Source: Calcarisporiella thermophila CBS 279.70 | Taxonomy: Eukaryota; Calcarisporiellomycota | Reading direction: 5' to 3' | DNA length: 64,000 nucleotides | Assembly: GCF_041956535.1 (NCBI RefSeq) | Contig: NW_027192201.1 | Span: 826,266-890,265 of the forward strand | Shown: piece after piece, positions 13,601 to 27,830 of the stretch | How positions within the stretch are numbered: the first letter of the stretch is position 1 | Layout: each line of letters begins with the position of its first letter | Notes under the pieces: model-generated | The model's input: the letters and a program-made list of their open reading frames with translations, nothing else | Told to the model about the DNA's origin: nothing | The model's database searches: none | Program-made: the position numbers and the translations under genes

Positions 13601-16600
13601 ATCCGACAATGTCTTTGTAAGGGAGGTTTCGAAGGAGACGCTTGGGTCGGATCTTCCTCCTGCACTCTATAATCTACTGTTTGGGTATTTTGAAAGTGCA
13701 ATCTCCGTCTTTTTTGATCCGGATTCGGAGGCTGTACACTCGGAACGTTCGACTCTGTTCGTTGATCAAGCAATCTCGGTCATGAAACTGATCCTTGATC
13801 AATTGCGTGATCCTGCCGAGCATGTGTTTATCGTGGATGTCGGTTCCCTTGTGCTCAATTTTGCACGTTATTTGCATCGCTTGAGTCACTCGCAACCCAC
13901 CGTGATTCGTACGAAAATCAAGATGTGCCAGCTCTGTGAAATGCTCATTTTGAAGAAAGAGTGTGTCACCTTGAATCAGGAAGTGACGCTGCGGAACCGC
14001 CTACTCGAGATCGTTGTTGAGTGGACGAGTGACTTTTCTAAATCAGATGGACAGCCGAATGTTCAAGAGGTTTTGCAGCAGGAACGGCTATACCGCGACT
14101 TGGACCTTGCCTGTTTAAAAGCCATCGTAGTATTATTACAGAAGCTTCCGCTCATCCCAACCAACAATGAAGGGGAATCCGACAACTCCCAAGCCAAGAG
14201 CAAACTGTTCTACAAATATTTCAGCCTTTTCGTGAAGCTGCTTAATCGATGCCGCCTTGAGTCGATTGACACAACCACGTCACAAAATGCTCGCAATAAC
14301 CAAGATCTGCAGATGCTTCTTTCAAAGTCCAAGGAGTATGTACGCGACCTTGCCCCCCTTAAAGAGCAAACTATTCTCGCACTTTCCAACCTCCTGAGCG
14401 CGAATGTAGACGCTGGGTTGAAATACACCCTGCTCAAAGGCTACCACGAAGACACCAGAACACGCACCGCCTTTATGCAGGTGTTGACCAATATGCTTAA
14501 TTTGGGAACAGGATTCGATGCGCTTGCAATGAATTTTGTGAGCAGCCGAGCAGAAAAGTACGAGAAGCTGATTGATGTACGTATACACCCTAGTGATATG
14601 TCACGATTGCTTAGTTAATATCACTTCAACTTTTGTCTGTTTTTAGATTATTGTGGGATCAGATCTGAAAATTGCTCTTACCTTATGCAATGTATGCCCG
14701 GTATCCGAGATCGATACTCTTGCACTTCTTTTGCTCAAGGTTTTTAATTCTCGCAAACAAACAATGCTTTTGCTCAAGACAGTCATCGAGCGCGAAGTAG
14801 CGAACACCGAGTCAGAATCCGAGCTCTTCCGACGAAATAGCATGGCAACACGAATGCTTTCCGCTTTCGCGCGCTTGTACGGCACAGACTATATGCGAAC
14901 AACACTGCAACCTATATTACAAGAGCTTTATACGCATCCTGAACAATATTCGTTCGAACTGGATCCCGCTAAGGTGCCCAATCCTGAGGACATTAACCGC
15001 AACGTGGCGAACCTGAAACGCACAACCCAGCAGTTTTTGGATGTCATTTGTACCACAACAAATAGGGTGCCGAGATCTTTCCGCGAAGTTTGCTCTTACC
15101 TCGCTACTGCAGTCGGAGAGCGCTTCCCCGAGGCGAAATATACCGCTGTTGGCGGATTTATCTTTCTGCGATTTTTCTGTCCCGCAATTGTGGCGCCTGA
15201 GGTGGAGCAGCTAGTTAAACCGCCCTCTGTGAGCAAAGAGTTCAGACGCGGTTTGACGCTTATTACAAAGGTTATTCAAAATCTTGCGAATAATGTCTTG
15301 TTTGGGGCAAAAGAACCCTATATGACGGTGCTCAATGATTTTCTGTCAAATAATATCTATCGGGTTACCGCATTCCTTCGCGACATCTCTGTCAGCCCCG
15401 CCGTCAACGAGGAGTTCAAAACTGAAACCCCCGAGCCTTGTAGGCTGGAAGAGTCGGATCAGATTCGTTTGCATTGGTTCCTACTTGACAATCTCGAGAA
15501 GATTGGCCGAGAGATATCTGGCAATACCCGCATGGGGCGTCTGCAAGCTGTGTCGAACTCCCGACCGACTAGCATGTCGTCTACTAGCGATATCTCACAG
15601 CCACCGACTACTTCGCGTGAAGCATTCGATCGTCTCGCAGCCTTGCTCTCCGAAATCGGCGGCCCGACGGAAGCGCCAAAGAAAGAAGCCTTTCCTCAGC
15701 GCACATTCGGTTTTTCATCCAAAAATCACCTGTATCAAGATTTCATGCGCCGCAATGCAAACCGGAATATAGATGAGATCACAAAAAAGGGTGTATTTTA
15801 CCTCGGGGGAGTATCACGCGAGAGGAGACCGGTGTTTGTTTACGTTGCCCGACGCGTAAATGCCGACTCATTTGATTTTGAAGGCATGATCTACTACATC
15901 TTCAAGGTCGTCGGCCACCATATGGAGAAGCCCTTTGATATCCTCATTGACTGCACCTGTACAAGCGAGACCAATGCCGTGCCACACCAATGGCTTAATC
16001 AGCTCTTTCAATACATGCATTTTTCAACTATTACGAACATAGGCAAAATTTACTTCTTTGGAATCAATACGAATTTCAAAAAGTTCCTACAACGCCGGCT
16101 TCCGCGCTCAATTCCCATTTTGACGTCACGTAAGGTTGTATTCGCGGCGAACCTGCGTGAATTGTATGAGCATATCCCACCATCGGAGGTGCATTTACCC
16201 AAATCTACCCAGCTCATGGACAGCGAGCCTGCAGTGACCTTCTCGCCCGCCAATAAAATACTTTCCCGCTCAAGTTCCCCTGTTATTATTAAGGTTGGAA
16301 CTGAGTGGGTCCATATCATATCTGCTCGCAAGGAGGAGATATTCCTTGGGCTAAGCGCAGTAGTTAACGATGTGTTCCATGTGTCACAAATCGTGGATGC
16401 GGCACCCACGCCCGGCGCTTCCGATGAGAATGAGTTCTATATCAAGTATCATATTGAGTCGGAACCTCGTGGGGTATATGCTCTGTCCAGCCCTAAGCGG
16501 CCGGTCATTGTGCAAGCCATTCGATCCGCCAAAGCTCGGTATCAATTATCTCAACCCAACGAGATTAGTGAACGCCATATCCGTCCCGATGACGTACCCG

Positions 16601-19164
16601 GCACTCTGCTGAACATGGCACTGCTTAATCTCGGAAGCGAGGATCCGTCCCTAAGGCTAGCGGCCTATGATCTTTTGCATGCTTTGGTGCTTGCTTTTGA
16701 TTTCGAGGGTATCGACATGCTATTGAGCGTAAAGGGCTTATGCATCCCCGCGAACAGCACGAATTTTGTGGTGTCCGTGAGCGAACGACTTGCGGCAACA
16801 CAGCCGCAACTGACGCTTGAATTTCTGAATGAATGCTTTGTTGGACTTTCCAAATCGAGCACCCGGCAACAGCACCTATGCCTCGAATACATGAGCTCCT
16901 GGCTACCTAACCTTGCCTCGTTCGCGCGCCCTAAAATAGCATCGCCAGCGGGAGATGGAGGCATGCATGTAGTGAGCAATCAGCACAATGTGGTCAAAGT
17001 GCGTGAGATAATTCGCTCCCTCATCGAGCTCACTGTGAGCCAATCCGAGATATACGCACAGATGCAGGCAAAAGTGTGGAGTGTGTTGGGCAAGGTTGAG
17101 GAGCTGATCCCTCTCGTCCTCGACACACTTGTACAATACGCGGCTGATCATGGAGTCGGGTCCAACGTTGCTGAAGCTGTGGCGGATACAATGGTCAGCT
17201 TATCCTCAACTGCGGTGCGTGGCAAGGTAATGGCCAAATTACGCAAGTGCTTACTTAGCACTTGCCTGAAACCTACACGCACTTTGTCTGAGCACCCACT
17301 TTGGCAAGAGATCGCTGTATTGATCCGCATGAATTTGCTGCTCTCATTCAATTGCCGTCATCATGTGCAGCATTTCCTTCCCGAGTTATGCTATATTGTC
17401 TCGATACTTGTCGCAACGGGCCCTTCAGTGGTGCGTTCGTCTATTCATGGGCTCGTTGTCAACGTGATCCAAACTCTGTGCGTTTCAATGCCCCTTGAAC
17501 AAGAGCAGTTAAAGCGGCTGCACGTTCTACTTGCCGAATTTGCGAAGCCCAAGTTCCGTCTGCTCTTCGGACTGAATCGCTCCGCTCCAAATGCCCTTGT
17601 CATCTCACAAGAATCGACAAACGAGGTTGCGGAGACAATGGCGCTTGGTTCACTGGAGAGCATCGTAGATGCCCTCCTGCAGGTGATTAGCGCGGGTGCT
17701 CCTTCGATTGACATGGCCAACGCATGGCGAGCTCGATGGCTGGGTCTTGTCACAAGTTCTGCCTTTCAATTCAATCCTGCAATTCAGCCTCGCACGTTTG
17801 TTGTACTCGGGTGCTTGGCCAAAGAAGATGTCGACGACGACCTCCTATACCAAATCCTTGTGACGCTTCGCGGCGGATTGGCCATGTTCAACGAGACCGA
17901 TTGCAATCTCGTGATTAGCATTGTCATGTGCCTGACAAATGTTGTGCCAAATTTGCAAAAGGATTCGCGCTACTTACACCATCTATTTTGGCTCGCAATG
18001 TCACTCGTGGAAGTGGGCCATGTGCCCATTTTCACGAGCGCGCTCAACCTGTTGCAAGTCGTGTTGCGAACACTTGATGGCCATGGTTTGTTCGCAAAGG
18101 ATGGTCCCACGGAGATGTTGCTGCGCTTGCGCGAGCCCGTCTCTGATATTGCACAGGAAATCGACGCAACAAATGGAATCAGCTTTTCAACGCATTTCTC
18201 ATTTGCAGTTGCAGCAACGCTACTAAAAGGACTTAAACATCCGACCACAAAGGTGGCGACGCAGGCGTTACTGACAACATTTGTGGAGTTGGAAGGCAAG
18301 GCCGCCTCGTCCGAGCACGAGCTCATTAGTTCCCGTACTCTTGGTTATCTTGCAGCTTTGCTTCCCACGGCTGCAAAGAATCTTGAGTTACGTGAGCTTT
18401 TGACACGGGTGAATTTCCCGGACGTTGAAGTGGATTACAATTCAATCACGCCCATCTGCGCACTTGTGTTTGATCGCCTGGATATACCAGACAATAGCAC
18501 CGCACTTTTGCTCGTGTCACTTCTGGTTACTATGTTGAATAATGCGGAAAACGAGGCCGAGCGACTCTTTTTGTATGGCATGTTGGCGGAGTCAGCAGTT
18601 GCTATTCCCGAGGTGTTCTCGCTAGTGTATGCATATATATTCCAACAGAGGAGTGCTGTTCTTTCATCTCTAACCTATTTTATTTCCAATAGCTACGGAT
18701 CGTTGCTTATGAAAATGAACCACATCATTAATAGCAACGAGGTGCTTCCCATTCAGGAGGCTGTTAAGTCCATTCTCTGCACGGTTGTTTCCGACCCAGT
18801 TACCTTTGGAGGCGTCGCATCCAGCACTTCAACAGGTCGTCCAGCCACCCCTGGCCTTGCTGAAGCTGCGAACACCTCGAGCTCCACCTCCCTCCCTTCC
18901 AATAAAGTGCAGGGCTCAAGTGAGAGCGCAATACAGAGTAGCTCGAGACCCGGCAGTGCATCAAGCATACAGGATGCAAGTATCCGCAATAGCAATAGCT
19001 TGAGCTCAGTATCAACGAGAACAAAAGCCACGCAACTTGCTTACCTGCAGGAGCTTGGCTTCCAAGGCATCCTTGACTGTGGGTCCTTCTCGAACGTAAC
19101 CAAGGCTCAAATTATTCGCAATGCTCAGCTAACAGACGCATTGATTGAGAAGATGATTGCGTAA
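10638..19164 (+). CDS. Neurofibromin/IRA-type Ras GTPase-activating protein
   Basis: Six exons: 10638-10685, 10750-10896, 10958-11531, 11599-12059, 12126-14576 and 14647-19164. The frame stays open for 2732 residues, close to human neurofibromin and somewhat shorter than yeast Ira2. The protein stimulates GTP hydrolysis by Ras and so switches Ras/cAMP signalling off. Residues 1-1230 are helical-repeat-like. The RasGAP domain starts about residue 1230; the arginine finger is R1289 in LFRRNS, with the later signature FLRFFCPAIVAPE. A Sec14-like lipid-binding module begins near residue 1610 (GGVSRERRPVFVYVARR), followed by a PH-like part and a long helical tail with a serine-rich stretch near the end. 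The complete architecture separates it from short RasGAPs such as Gap1/Sar1. Confidence 0.95.
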
Positions 19165-20022
19165 AATGCATAATCGCTTTTAATTATTAATTTATTAATT
19201 CTTCTTTCCTTTTTTTTGATTTTGTACAATAATTTTTTTATCTTTGCTTTTCTATCCCCTTTCTTTTTAAATATAGATTTCTATTTTTCTTTTTACTTTC
19301 CACCTCGCTTTTGACGGTTATAACTATGTCACATATCCCCTCTTTTATTTTTCTTTTCTTTTTTTGCTAGAGCTTTCTGTCTTGGTTGTTTTACTTTCTA
19401 TCCTTTTTTGTCTGCGTGAGGACATTGTCACTTAATCCTAATTGCTCTTCTTCTGTTGCTTAACGTTTTCTGTACTAACTGATGTGTGGGTTTGGAATTT
19501 AGCATTTTATTTTATATTTTTGATAATAAATGACATATTATTTGCTTTTCAGTCACTTCAAATAACATATACTATTCCATTTCATCCATGCAAAGTTATG
19601 TTGCTTTATTTGTTCAATTCGAAAGAGGAGAAAAAAAATTATCTTGGTCCCGCTTCACGTTAACCGAATAGATAATAACTACCGAAAATGTGGCTTTGCC
19701 TTTTTCTTTGTCTTAGAAGATTCTGCTCCGCTCAACCATGAAACCCAAATTCTCCCTACTCCGTTCTCTTTTTTTTTCCGGAATTCAAAACTGATATTCT
19801 AAGACATTTGAGCGACTTTTCGGTATTATTATAAGAGCTTGACTAGAAGTTATTTATTTATTTTCTTTACGATACCCCGACACTAAATAGTAAGCGATTA
19901 CATTTTATATATATAAACTTTTTTTTTCCTTGTGCATCAAAAGTAGTCATAATTTTAATACCTTACATCGTTTTCTCTGGATCTTTTGTACTTGTCGCAT
20001 TTTCTTCTCTTTTTCTTCTTGG
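19165..20022. promoter_or_regulatory. Pyrimidine-rich spacer upstream of the WD40 gene
   Basis: An 858-base spacer between the RasGAP stop and the next ATG. The plus strand is strikingly T/C-rich, with many T runs, as is common in fungal promoters and leaders. It should hold the RasGAP 3' end and the WD40 gene promoter. A 73-codon frame here is low-complexity and was not called. Confidence 0.45.
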
Positions 20023-21899
20023 ATGGCAAACCATAGTGGTGCTAATTTTTCTTCTGCAACTGCCGAATGCGTTGAGTTCACCTCGCCGGAGGGTGATTAT
20101 ACGCTGAAGCATGATATTTTTCATGCTGACATTCAGACGACCCACGGTACTCATTTATCACTGGTTAATATAAAATACAAGGATACCGCTCCCAACGATA
20201 CACGTCAAAGCAGTGGAGAAAGTCTTGTCTCTATGTCGACAGAACAAGTAGCGGCCGGAGAATCTGAAGGGGATGATGACCAACCTCACACCTCTACTGC
20301 TACCAGTGCGCCAAAGCCTATTCCCGAATCGGGCGGGAGCTCTAGTGGGAGGAATGAAGATTCGAGTTTCTTTTCGTTTGGCTCGGGGCGCCGAAAAAAA
20401 CCCAAGAACAACATCACTAAAACTAATTCGAGCTTTGTCTCTCGCATCGACACTCATCCAAGCTTGGCACGTATTCTTGCGAGCAAGACGAACGAGAACA
20501 CCTACCTATTCTATAATTTATCGAAAAGTTTCTATTGGGCTGACTTGATGACTAAACCTCAGGTGCGTTATCTTGCGTGCTGTGTATTAACGAAGAATGG
20601 ATACTCCACTTCCCCTGCATTTACACGGTATTTGTCAATATACTAGGAGACCATTTCTCGTATAGACTTCGCCGTTGCCCACCCTACTTGCCATGATGCT
20701 AACCTGCTGACCCGTGGGTACGATCACCTAGATATTGTTATTGGGTTTTCCTCGAGCGACCTCATTTGGTTTGATCCTCTTTGTATGAAATACGTACGAT
20801 TGAATAAGGCGGTGAGTTATTTTGAACAGACTTGACATGAAACAACGGATTCCCGCAATACGAAAGTTGAGCCATGGCTTCTAATTCTGTTCTGACTTTG
20901 TTATTAGGGTGTCATTAATAACAGCCCAGTTGTTAGCGTGAAATGGATGCCAGGCTCTGAGAATCTGTTTATGGCGGCGCACCAAGATGGCAGCATAGTT
21001 ATCTATGATAAAGACCGCGATGATCAAGCTTTTACGCCATCTCCGCCTTCATCCCCCGACTGTTTTCACGTAACTAGACCCGCGAAAAATAGCAAATACA
21101 ACCCAGTTTCACACTGGTTCGTGAGCACAAAACCGATTACTGGTAAGCGGCGTTATTTTTATTACCAGAGATTGAGTCTGATTAACAACTTATTATATGA
21201 TTAGCATTCGCATTTTCTCCCGATTGCCAGCATGTTGCTGTCGTGGGAGTTGACGGCTGCCTTCGTGTCATCGAGTTTCTTTCTGAGCGCTTGCATGATA
21301 CGTATCGATCCTACTTTGGAGGTCTCTCATGTGTCGCTTGGTCTCCGGATGGGCGCTATATTCTAACCGGAGGCCAAGATGACTTGGTCACGATTTGGGC
21401 GTTTCGTGAACAACGTATTGTTGCACGATGCCAAGGACATGCGTCGTGGGTAACAAGTGTCGCCTTCGATCCTTGGCGCTGCGATGAACGGAACTACCGA
21501 TTTGGAAGTGTTGGGGAAGACACGAAGCTGCTGCTATGGGATTTTTCAGTGAGCGCGCTACATAAGCCCAAGGGAGGGCATCACTCGCAACGCAGATCAA
21601 GTCTGGCATCGACGCTCACTGGTGCCTCCGCCAACACATCGCTTCGCAGGATAGTGCAGGAAAATAGCAACAGTGGTGTGGCAAAACAGCATGACCCAAT
21701 CGTGAACATTGTACATCCGGTATTGCCCAAGACTGAAGTTGCGATGCTACAGCCCGTCATGGCCAAGAGCATTCATAGCGATCCCGTTGTGGAGCTGCAT
21801 TTCCGAGAGGATGCGGTAGTGACGACAGATCGTAAGGGCCGAGTCAAGGTGTGGACACGACCAAAACTCCGAACAAGAAACATCGCTGGCGCAGTCTAA
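20023..21899 (+). CDS. CreC/WDR20-like WD40 protein (deubiquitinase cofactor)
   Basis: Four exons: 20023-20562, 20647-20811, 20908-21142 and 21205-21899, giving 544 residues. The family signature LARILASKTNENTYLFYNLS precedes the WD repeats. Clear repeat cores follow: VVSVKWMPGSENLFMAAHQD, FAFSPDCQHVAVVGVDG, LSCVAWSPDGRYILTGGQDD and WVTSVAFDP, with a last repeat near the C-terminus after a low-complexity insert. WDR20 in animals, Bun62 in fission yeast and CreC in Aspergillus bind and activate USP12/46 or CreB-type ubiquitin proteases; CreC acts in carbon catabolite repression. The first in-frame ATG (20023) was taken as start; upstream codons in the same frame have no ATG. The partner protease is not in this window. 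Confidence 0.88.
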
Positions 21900-22448
21900 G
21901 AAATGATTATTTTTGATCTAACATTTTTTTTTATGTTCCTTCTAAAGATTTATATGAGTTGACAAAATTTGTGAAATTTTATGATTCCAAACTTTTTTTT
22001 TGCTGTGCTTCTATTTATTTTTCTTTTTTTCTTGTTTCGAATATTCTCTTTCCTATTTCTCGCCTACTCTGTGTAATGATAACTCCTTATCTATGCTTTT
22101 CCCGATTTCCGTCTGGAATAAGTGTTTGTCTTTTTAATAGCAATATTATATATTTTTAACCGACACAACAAAAAAAAAAAACAAAAGAACTAAAAATTGC
22201 CATCATGAGGAAGAGAAAGAGAAAAAAAAAAGCAGTATAAAAAGTTTTATATCAATGGTGAAAAAAAAAAAGATTTTTAATAGGCAAAATAAATCATTCA
22301 TTATAGCGCCCCCTTTTATGCATTGTCCGAACTCCTGAAAAATAAATCCTCATTGACGCCCGGTTATCGACTGATTAAAGGCTATATAAGGAGGAGAGAG
22401 AAGGGTATTTATAAGCAAAATGCGCATGTGGGTCTATAAATATTCTAT
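21900..22448. other. Convergent 3' spacer
   Basis: Spacer of 549 bases between the WD40 stop and the PP2A stop. AT-rich with several A and T runs; it must contain both 3' ends. No gene seen. Confidence 0.5.
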
Positions 22449-23514
<1,066 letters not shown>

Positions 23515-23834
23515 TATTAAAATCTTGAATTATGATAAATTGAAGATGCTCAATTCTGTAATTTGTATAAAATATTTTTCGTTCAGTGTTTTAATTAAAA
23601 TCGAACAAAGGCAAAAAGGAACAGATGGAACTTTTCACGAGTTGGGTTGCCAGGCGCGAAAATAAAAAAATAAGACAAAAATGATAGAGAGATGGTTGAC
23701 GTCAGCAAAGTGTTTAAGATGGAAGATCCAATTTCCCCGCAAGATGAGGATTTATTCGGAACAATTTTTACATGTCCAGCACTGTTGATTATACAAGCAA
23801 AAGTATCAAATTATAGCTACAAACAAGGAGGGTG
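23515..23834. other. Spacer upstream of PP2A catalytic gene
   Basis: Spacer of 320 bases between the PP2A start and the stop of the PhoD-like gene, both on the minus strand. It should hold the PP2A promoter and the 3' end of the neighbour. No gene seen. Confidence 0.5.
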
Positions 23835-26149
23835 TCACGCCATTAATCGAGGCACAACCACAGTATAGGGCTTAGTGTCGCGATAGCCTTTGTCTCTGTC
23901 TCTCTCGATGCATATGTTGACGATGAATGCACCGTCGTCTCCTTGATTAAAGGTGGCGTAGTTTCGACGGTTGTAGAGTTTCGTTTTTTTATGCCGTACT
24001 TCGTCGACGTCGAGCTCAAACAGATCAACTGAGTCCTCAACGGTAAAATCGTTAAGAGTATAGGTCTTAGCACGCATATGGAGGACTTGAATTAATCCGT
24101 CTGGTGGAGGGCTAAATACAAGGAAGTATGGCTCAGCTCTTCATTCATATGGAGCGAATTTAGTTAGACATAGTTACATGTTCACTATCGCGGAGGAGAT
24201 TATCTGGTACATAGTGTTCGGGTCTTGCTGTTCCTCGACGGTTGCCTTGCTGTGTAGTTTTCCGACCGATGCACAGTGAACATCCCCACTAATGAAGGTG
24301 ACCCGAACATTCTTTTCACGTGCATAGAGCTGCAGCTTCTCAATAAATCCTTTACGCTCTTCCTTATGGGGACCGGCGGTCCAGTGATCTAAATCATATT
24401 ATATCATTGGTATAGATATATATCAATAGCTCTATAATGGATGGATAAAGAAGATGATTACCTGAGAGATCATCTAAAAGCTCTGGATCTGCATTCAGTT
24501 TATTCACTACGCTCTCAAACACACCAGTTCGTTGTCCCGTAAGTATGCTTAGATTCTTCAGCGCCTTTGCACTCTCCATCATATTTTCTGCAAAATTCAA
24601 TCGCGGATACACAATAGGTACACCAATAAGGACGAATAAATGTTGTGTGTCTGGCGGTGTCTCTTCATAGAGCTTGATAAAGGTTGCGTCGTACGTACTG
24701 GGTGAGCAAACAGATATTTTTGTCCGCTCCGCACGGGCGTCCAAGCCAAGCAATAGTACTTGAGGACCGAGGCTGGTGAGAAGGTGGTGCCCGCGTCCCG
24801 TGCTATAAAATCCATGCTGTGGTGCCAGATCTTCCGTTGTATGATGTTGAAAGAGCAGATAGAAACGCTCTGCTACCTTCCCAATTCTTTGCATTATCTC
24901 AGACATTTGCAAACTTTCAGGATAGGATCCAAACCCATCGATAATATCATGATCTAAAAATAAAAGAATCCAAATTGGAGGGTAGTCCTCTCAAAAGAGT
25001 TATTTTTTACGCGTTGTGCCGAAAATAATTACCATCCCACATGTTAACTGAGGGAATTTGAGCGAGAGCATGAGCATATAAACCCTGAGCGAAATGGCGA
25101 CAATAATGCCGGAAGTAATAGGCTTGCATTCCACGGTACAGCCGTTCAGACATAGCCGTATTACGCCGAACCTTTCGGTCACCCTTTTCAAGCCATTCTT
25201 CAATCATGACCGGTTCCTTGAGGATGGAGTCGCAGTAAATCTAGTGTAAAGGATTGGTCAGAAGGTCGTTTAAAATTTAGCGTAGCGTATAAAAGGCATA
25301 TACCTGGTCGCCCCCTCCCACCATCAAATGATAAGGCTGCTCAGAGTGTTTTTTAAAAAAGTCATTCCATAGTGGGTCATGTCCACCCCAAAGCGATTGG
25401 TCTTGAACACTTTGGGAATAGCCATTGCAGCTAATAACAATAGAATAAGAACATAAGCACACCAGTTATAATGTGAATATTTGCGCCAGCCTAAAAAAAA
25501 AATTAAAAAAAATCACCTGAAGAACATCCACCTGTATTTCTGATTGATTCCAGGAAGAAACCTAAAAAAGGGTAGATATTAATTAAACATGACCGAAAAA
25601 CTGATTGATGGATAATGGTTACCAAGTGTTCTTTGGCCCCCCACATATGCTATAACCGACACACTGGTCATCTTGGTCAAGTGGTATTTCTAACCCGAAT
25701 CTCCAAAACACGTGTCCCTCGTAGTTATCGATGGCTTCGCCAGTCACGCGTCCTTTCTCTTGTTCCCTCCCACCCTCAAACCACCATTCTAGCACGGGCA
25801 CGTCCGACTCTTCTGTTTTCTCAACCATAAGCACTGAGCCGCGCCATACATTATTGAGGACATTTTCATAGCGAAGAAGAGGGCCACATATCCATGAGCG
25901 TCCATTAATAACGTTGGGCTCTGGAAGAGGAGTCACTAGCCCGTACTCGTCACCTTGAACTCGCTCCAAAGGTTTTTCTTCTGTTGCATCGGGGAGATTC
26001 TGAGCTAATATTTCTTTGCCACTGGGGCCTTCGGTGCTGGAAGAAAGGAGAGCGGGAGAAATGGAATCATCCTGGGAGGCGTCTTCATTTTTATCCGACT
26101 TCTTCACCTTTTGCTCTACTTTATCTTTAATTTTCTTGAAAACATTCAT
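23835..26149 (-). CDS. PhoD-like metallophosphatase
   Basis: Seven exons: 26149-25623, 25561-25517, 25430-25304, 25240-25033, 24953-24462, 24388-24178 and 24111-23835, giving 628 residues. The first 65 residues are charged and likely disordered. A domain with GPLLRYENV and WRGSVLMV follows. The catalytic part shows SCNGYSQSV, MVGGGDQIYCD, MWDDHDIIDGFGSYP and, in exon 6, FISGDVHCASVG; these aspartates and histidines are the expected metal ligands. SSAIVNIPPP near the end fits fungal PhoD-like proteins. Family members hydrolyse phosphate esters, but the natural substrate of this fungal group is not known to me. There is no signal peptide. It is divergent from the Pam18 gene across only 211 bases. 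Confidence 0.88.
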
Positions 26150-26360
26150 TTTCGAGGGTAGTTAAAATAAGGGCTGTTCGCTAAAGAGAAAGCAGCTCTC
26201 ATGGCGTATTTGTTTCAAATAATATAAGGTGCGATCGAAAAACTCAGAAGATCTCCCAAGCCACACACAAGTCACAAATCAATAATCTTTCTCGGCACTC
26301 CGTTTACTTCATTGTTTTTCAAGAATCGATCCACACCATTTAATTAATACTAATCTCGTC
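26150..26360. promoter_or_regulatory. Short bidirectional promoter, PhoD-like and Pam18 genes
   Basis: Only 211 bases separate two divergent start codons, so both promoters must overlap or abut. No recognisable box was seen. Confidence 0.55.
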
Positions 26361-26838
26361 ATGGTACATACTGATCTTTATTGATGTCATAGGCAGTGCT
26401 GTCTCAATTATGTTTGCTAACCCGATCCCTTTGGTATATTACAGGCAACACCCTTTATAATTGGTGTTGGTGTCGCAGCAGCAGCGACCGCTGGACGCTA
26501 TGCAGTCATCGCATTCAAAGAGTTCCAAAAGAGGCCGGTTACACCACGCTTGCAGAATTATTACAAAGGTGGATTTGATCCTAAGATGAACAAACGAGAA
26601 GCAGCACTCATCCTTGGCTTACGGTAGGATTACTAGATCTGATGTCCATGGAAGGATAACAAAACACATTGATTAACTGGTTTGATGGCTGTCTAGTGAA
26701 TCCCAATTAAACAAGGATCGCTTGAAGGAAGCTCACCGCCGCATTATGCTCCTTAACCACCCAGATCGTGGTGGCTCCCCTTATCTTGCTAGCAAGATCA
26801 ACGAGGCAAAAGACTTTTTAGAAGGAAAAGTAAAATAA
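26361..26838 (+). CDS. Mitochondrial import motor J-protein Pam18/Tim14
   Basis: Three exons: 26361-26363 (the ATG alone), 26445-26623 and 26697-26838, giving 107 residues. It has one N-terminal membrane segment (about residues 5-20), then [10 protein letters not shown], and a J domain with the HPD motif in [20 protein letters not shown]. Pam18 stimulates mitochondrial Hsp70 at the TIM23 channel to pull preproteins into the matrix. The length matches animal TIM14/DNAJC19 rather than longer yeast Pam18. Placing the ATG in a 3-base exon is supported by the GT directly after it, a CAG acceptor at 26442-26444, and the resulting start [10 protein letters not shown], which fits the family; no ATG lies in the second exon before the membrane segment. 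Confidence 0.88.
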
Positions 26839-26977
26839 TATTGTACTTGTCTAAATATATTGTTTAAATAGAATTCTTTTATGTTGAGCTACAATCCAAA
26901 TGCTTGTTTTTTGACAATATGTCCATGATCAAAATCATACAATCTATATCCGATAAATGCTTTTATTTTATTAACCA

Positions 26978-27830
26978 TTAAACAACAATTTCCCCTTCTA
27001 CTGCACGCTGGTCGAGTCCTAGCTCACGGAGACATGTGAAGTATCGCTCGAGACTTTGACGTTTTAGATATCTCAATAACTTGGCACGCTGGTGTACCAT
27101 GCTACGAAGTGCACGATAGTTGTGTTTATCTTTACGGTGTTGCTGTAAGTGTTCATGAAGGTTCAGAATTCTGACGGTGAGTACAGCGGCTGATGTTTCA
27201 GAAAATGAATTAATAAAACCATGGAGAAAGATGGGCAGAGTATAGTCCTAATATAATCACCTTGAACCTCTGGACTGCCGGTGTCCCCTTCTTTCAGCTG
27301 GAACCATTCAATTGCCTTTTGAATCCTGTACAAATTTTCGGCCTTCGCATTGGCAGTCTCTAATGAAACAATCCTCCTCACCATTTCTGCCTTTTCCTTC
27401 TCTCGCCGTAGTGCTTCTTCTGGCGATGCTATGGTCACTTTTGTGCTGGAGATAGCCTGTGGCGCCATTTCGATCACTAATTTTTCCTCTTCGGGGGTAA
27501 TGAAATGCTGTAGTTTGCCAGCAGTAGGTGTGGAGAGCGAACGGATGAAAGCGGTCTCTTTGGAAATGATAGGCGATGGCTTCGAGGCCTCCCATGCGGC
27601 TTTACGGGCAGCACGCTTGGCCAAGTTAGCTTGCTTGAGACGTTTGGCGCGACGACTCGCGTGTGCGATCGGAGTGGTGTGGAATGAGCGTATCCATTGG
27701 GAGGGTGCTAAAGAGAGTCGATCGTCGGATTAGTAAAAGCAGAAAGGTCCTGGAGGATCAAGTGGATCTTACCTGAAGATCCAGCTGGTACCAGTAACCG
27801 CCGGCAGTGTCCTAACAGCTGTGTGAACAT
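26978..27830 (-). CDS. Mitochondrial small-subunit ribosomal protein uS15m
   Basis: Three exons: 27830-27773, 27707-27261 and 27189-26978, giving 238 residues. The start MFTQLLGHCRRLLVPAGSSG and the basic, serine-rich stretch after it look like a mitochondrial targeting sequence. The middle is a lysine/glutamate-rich extension typical of mitochondrial S15. The ribosomal core is split across exons 2 and 3: EGDTGSPEVQAAVLTVRILN, then HLQQHRKDKHNYRALRSMV and QRAKLLRYLKR. uS15 binds small-subunit rRNA early in assembly. The yeast equivalent is Mrps28. It runs in the same direction as the WOPR gene, 264 bases downstream of that gene's stop. Confidence 0.92.

Noticed and set aside
13462-13773. Antisense frames of 60-145 codons inside the RasGAP gene
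   Set aside because: They are shadows of the RasGAP reading frame, whose conserved domains fix the true strand.
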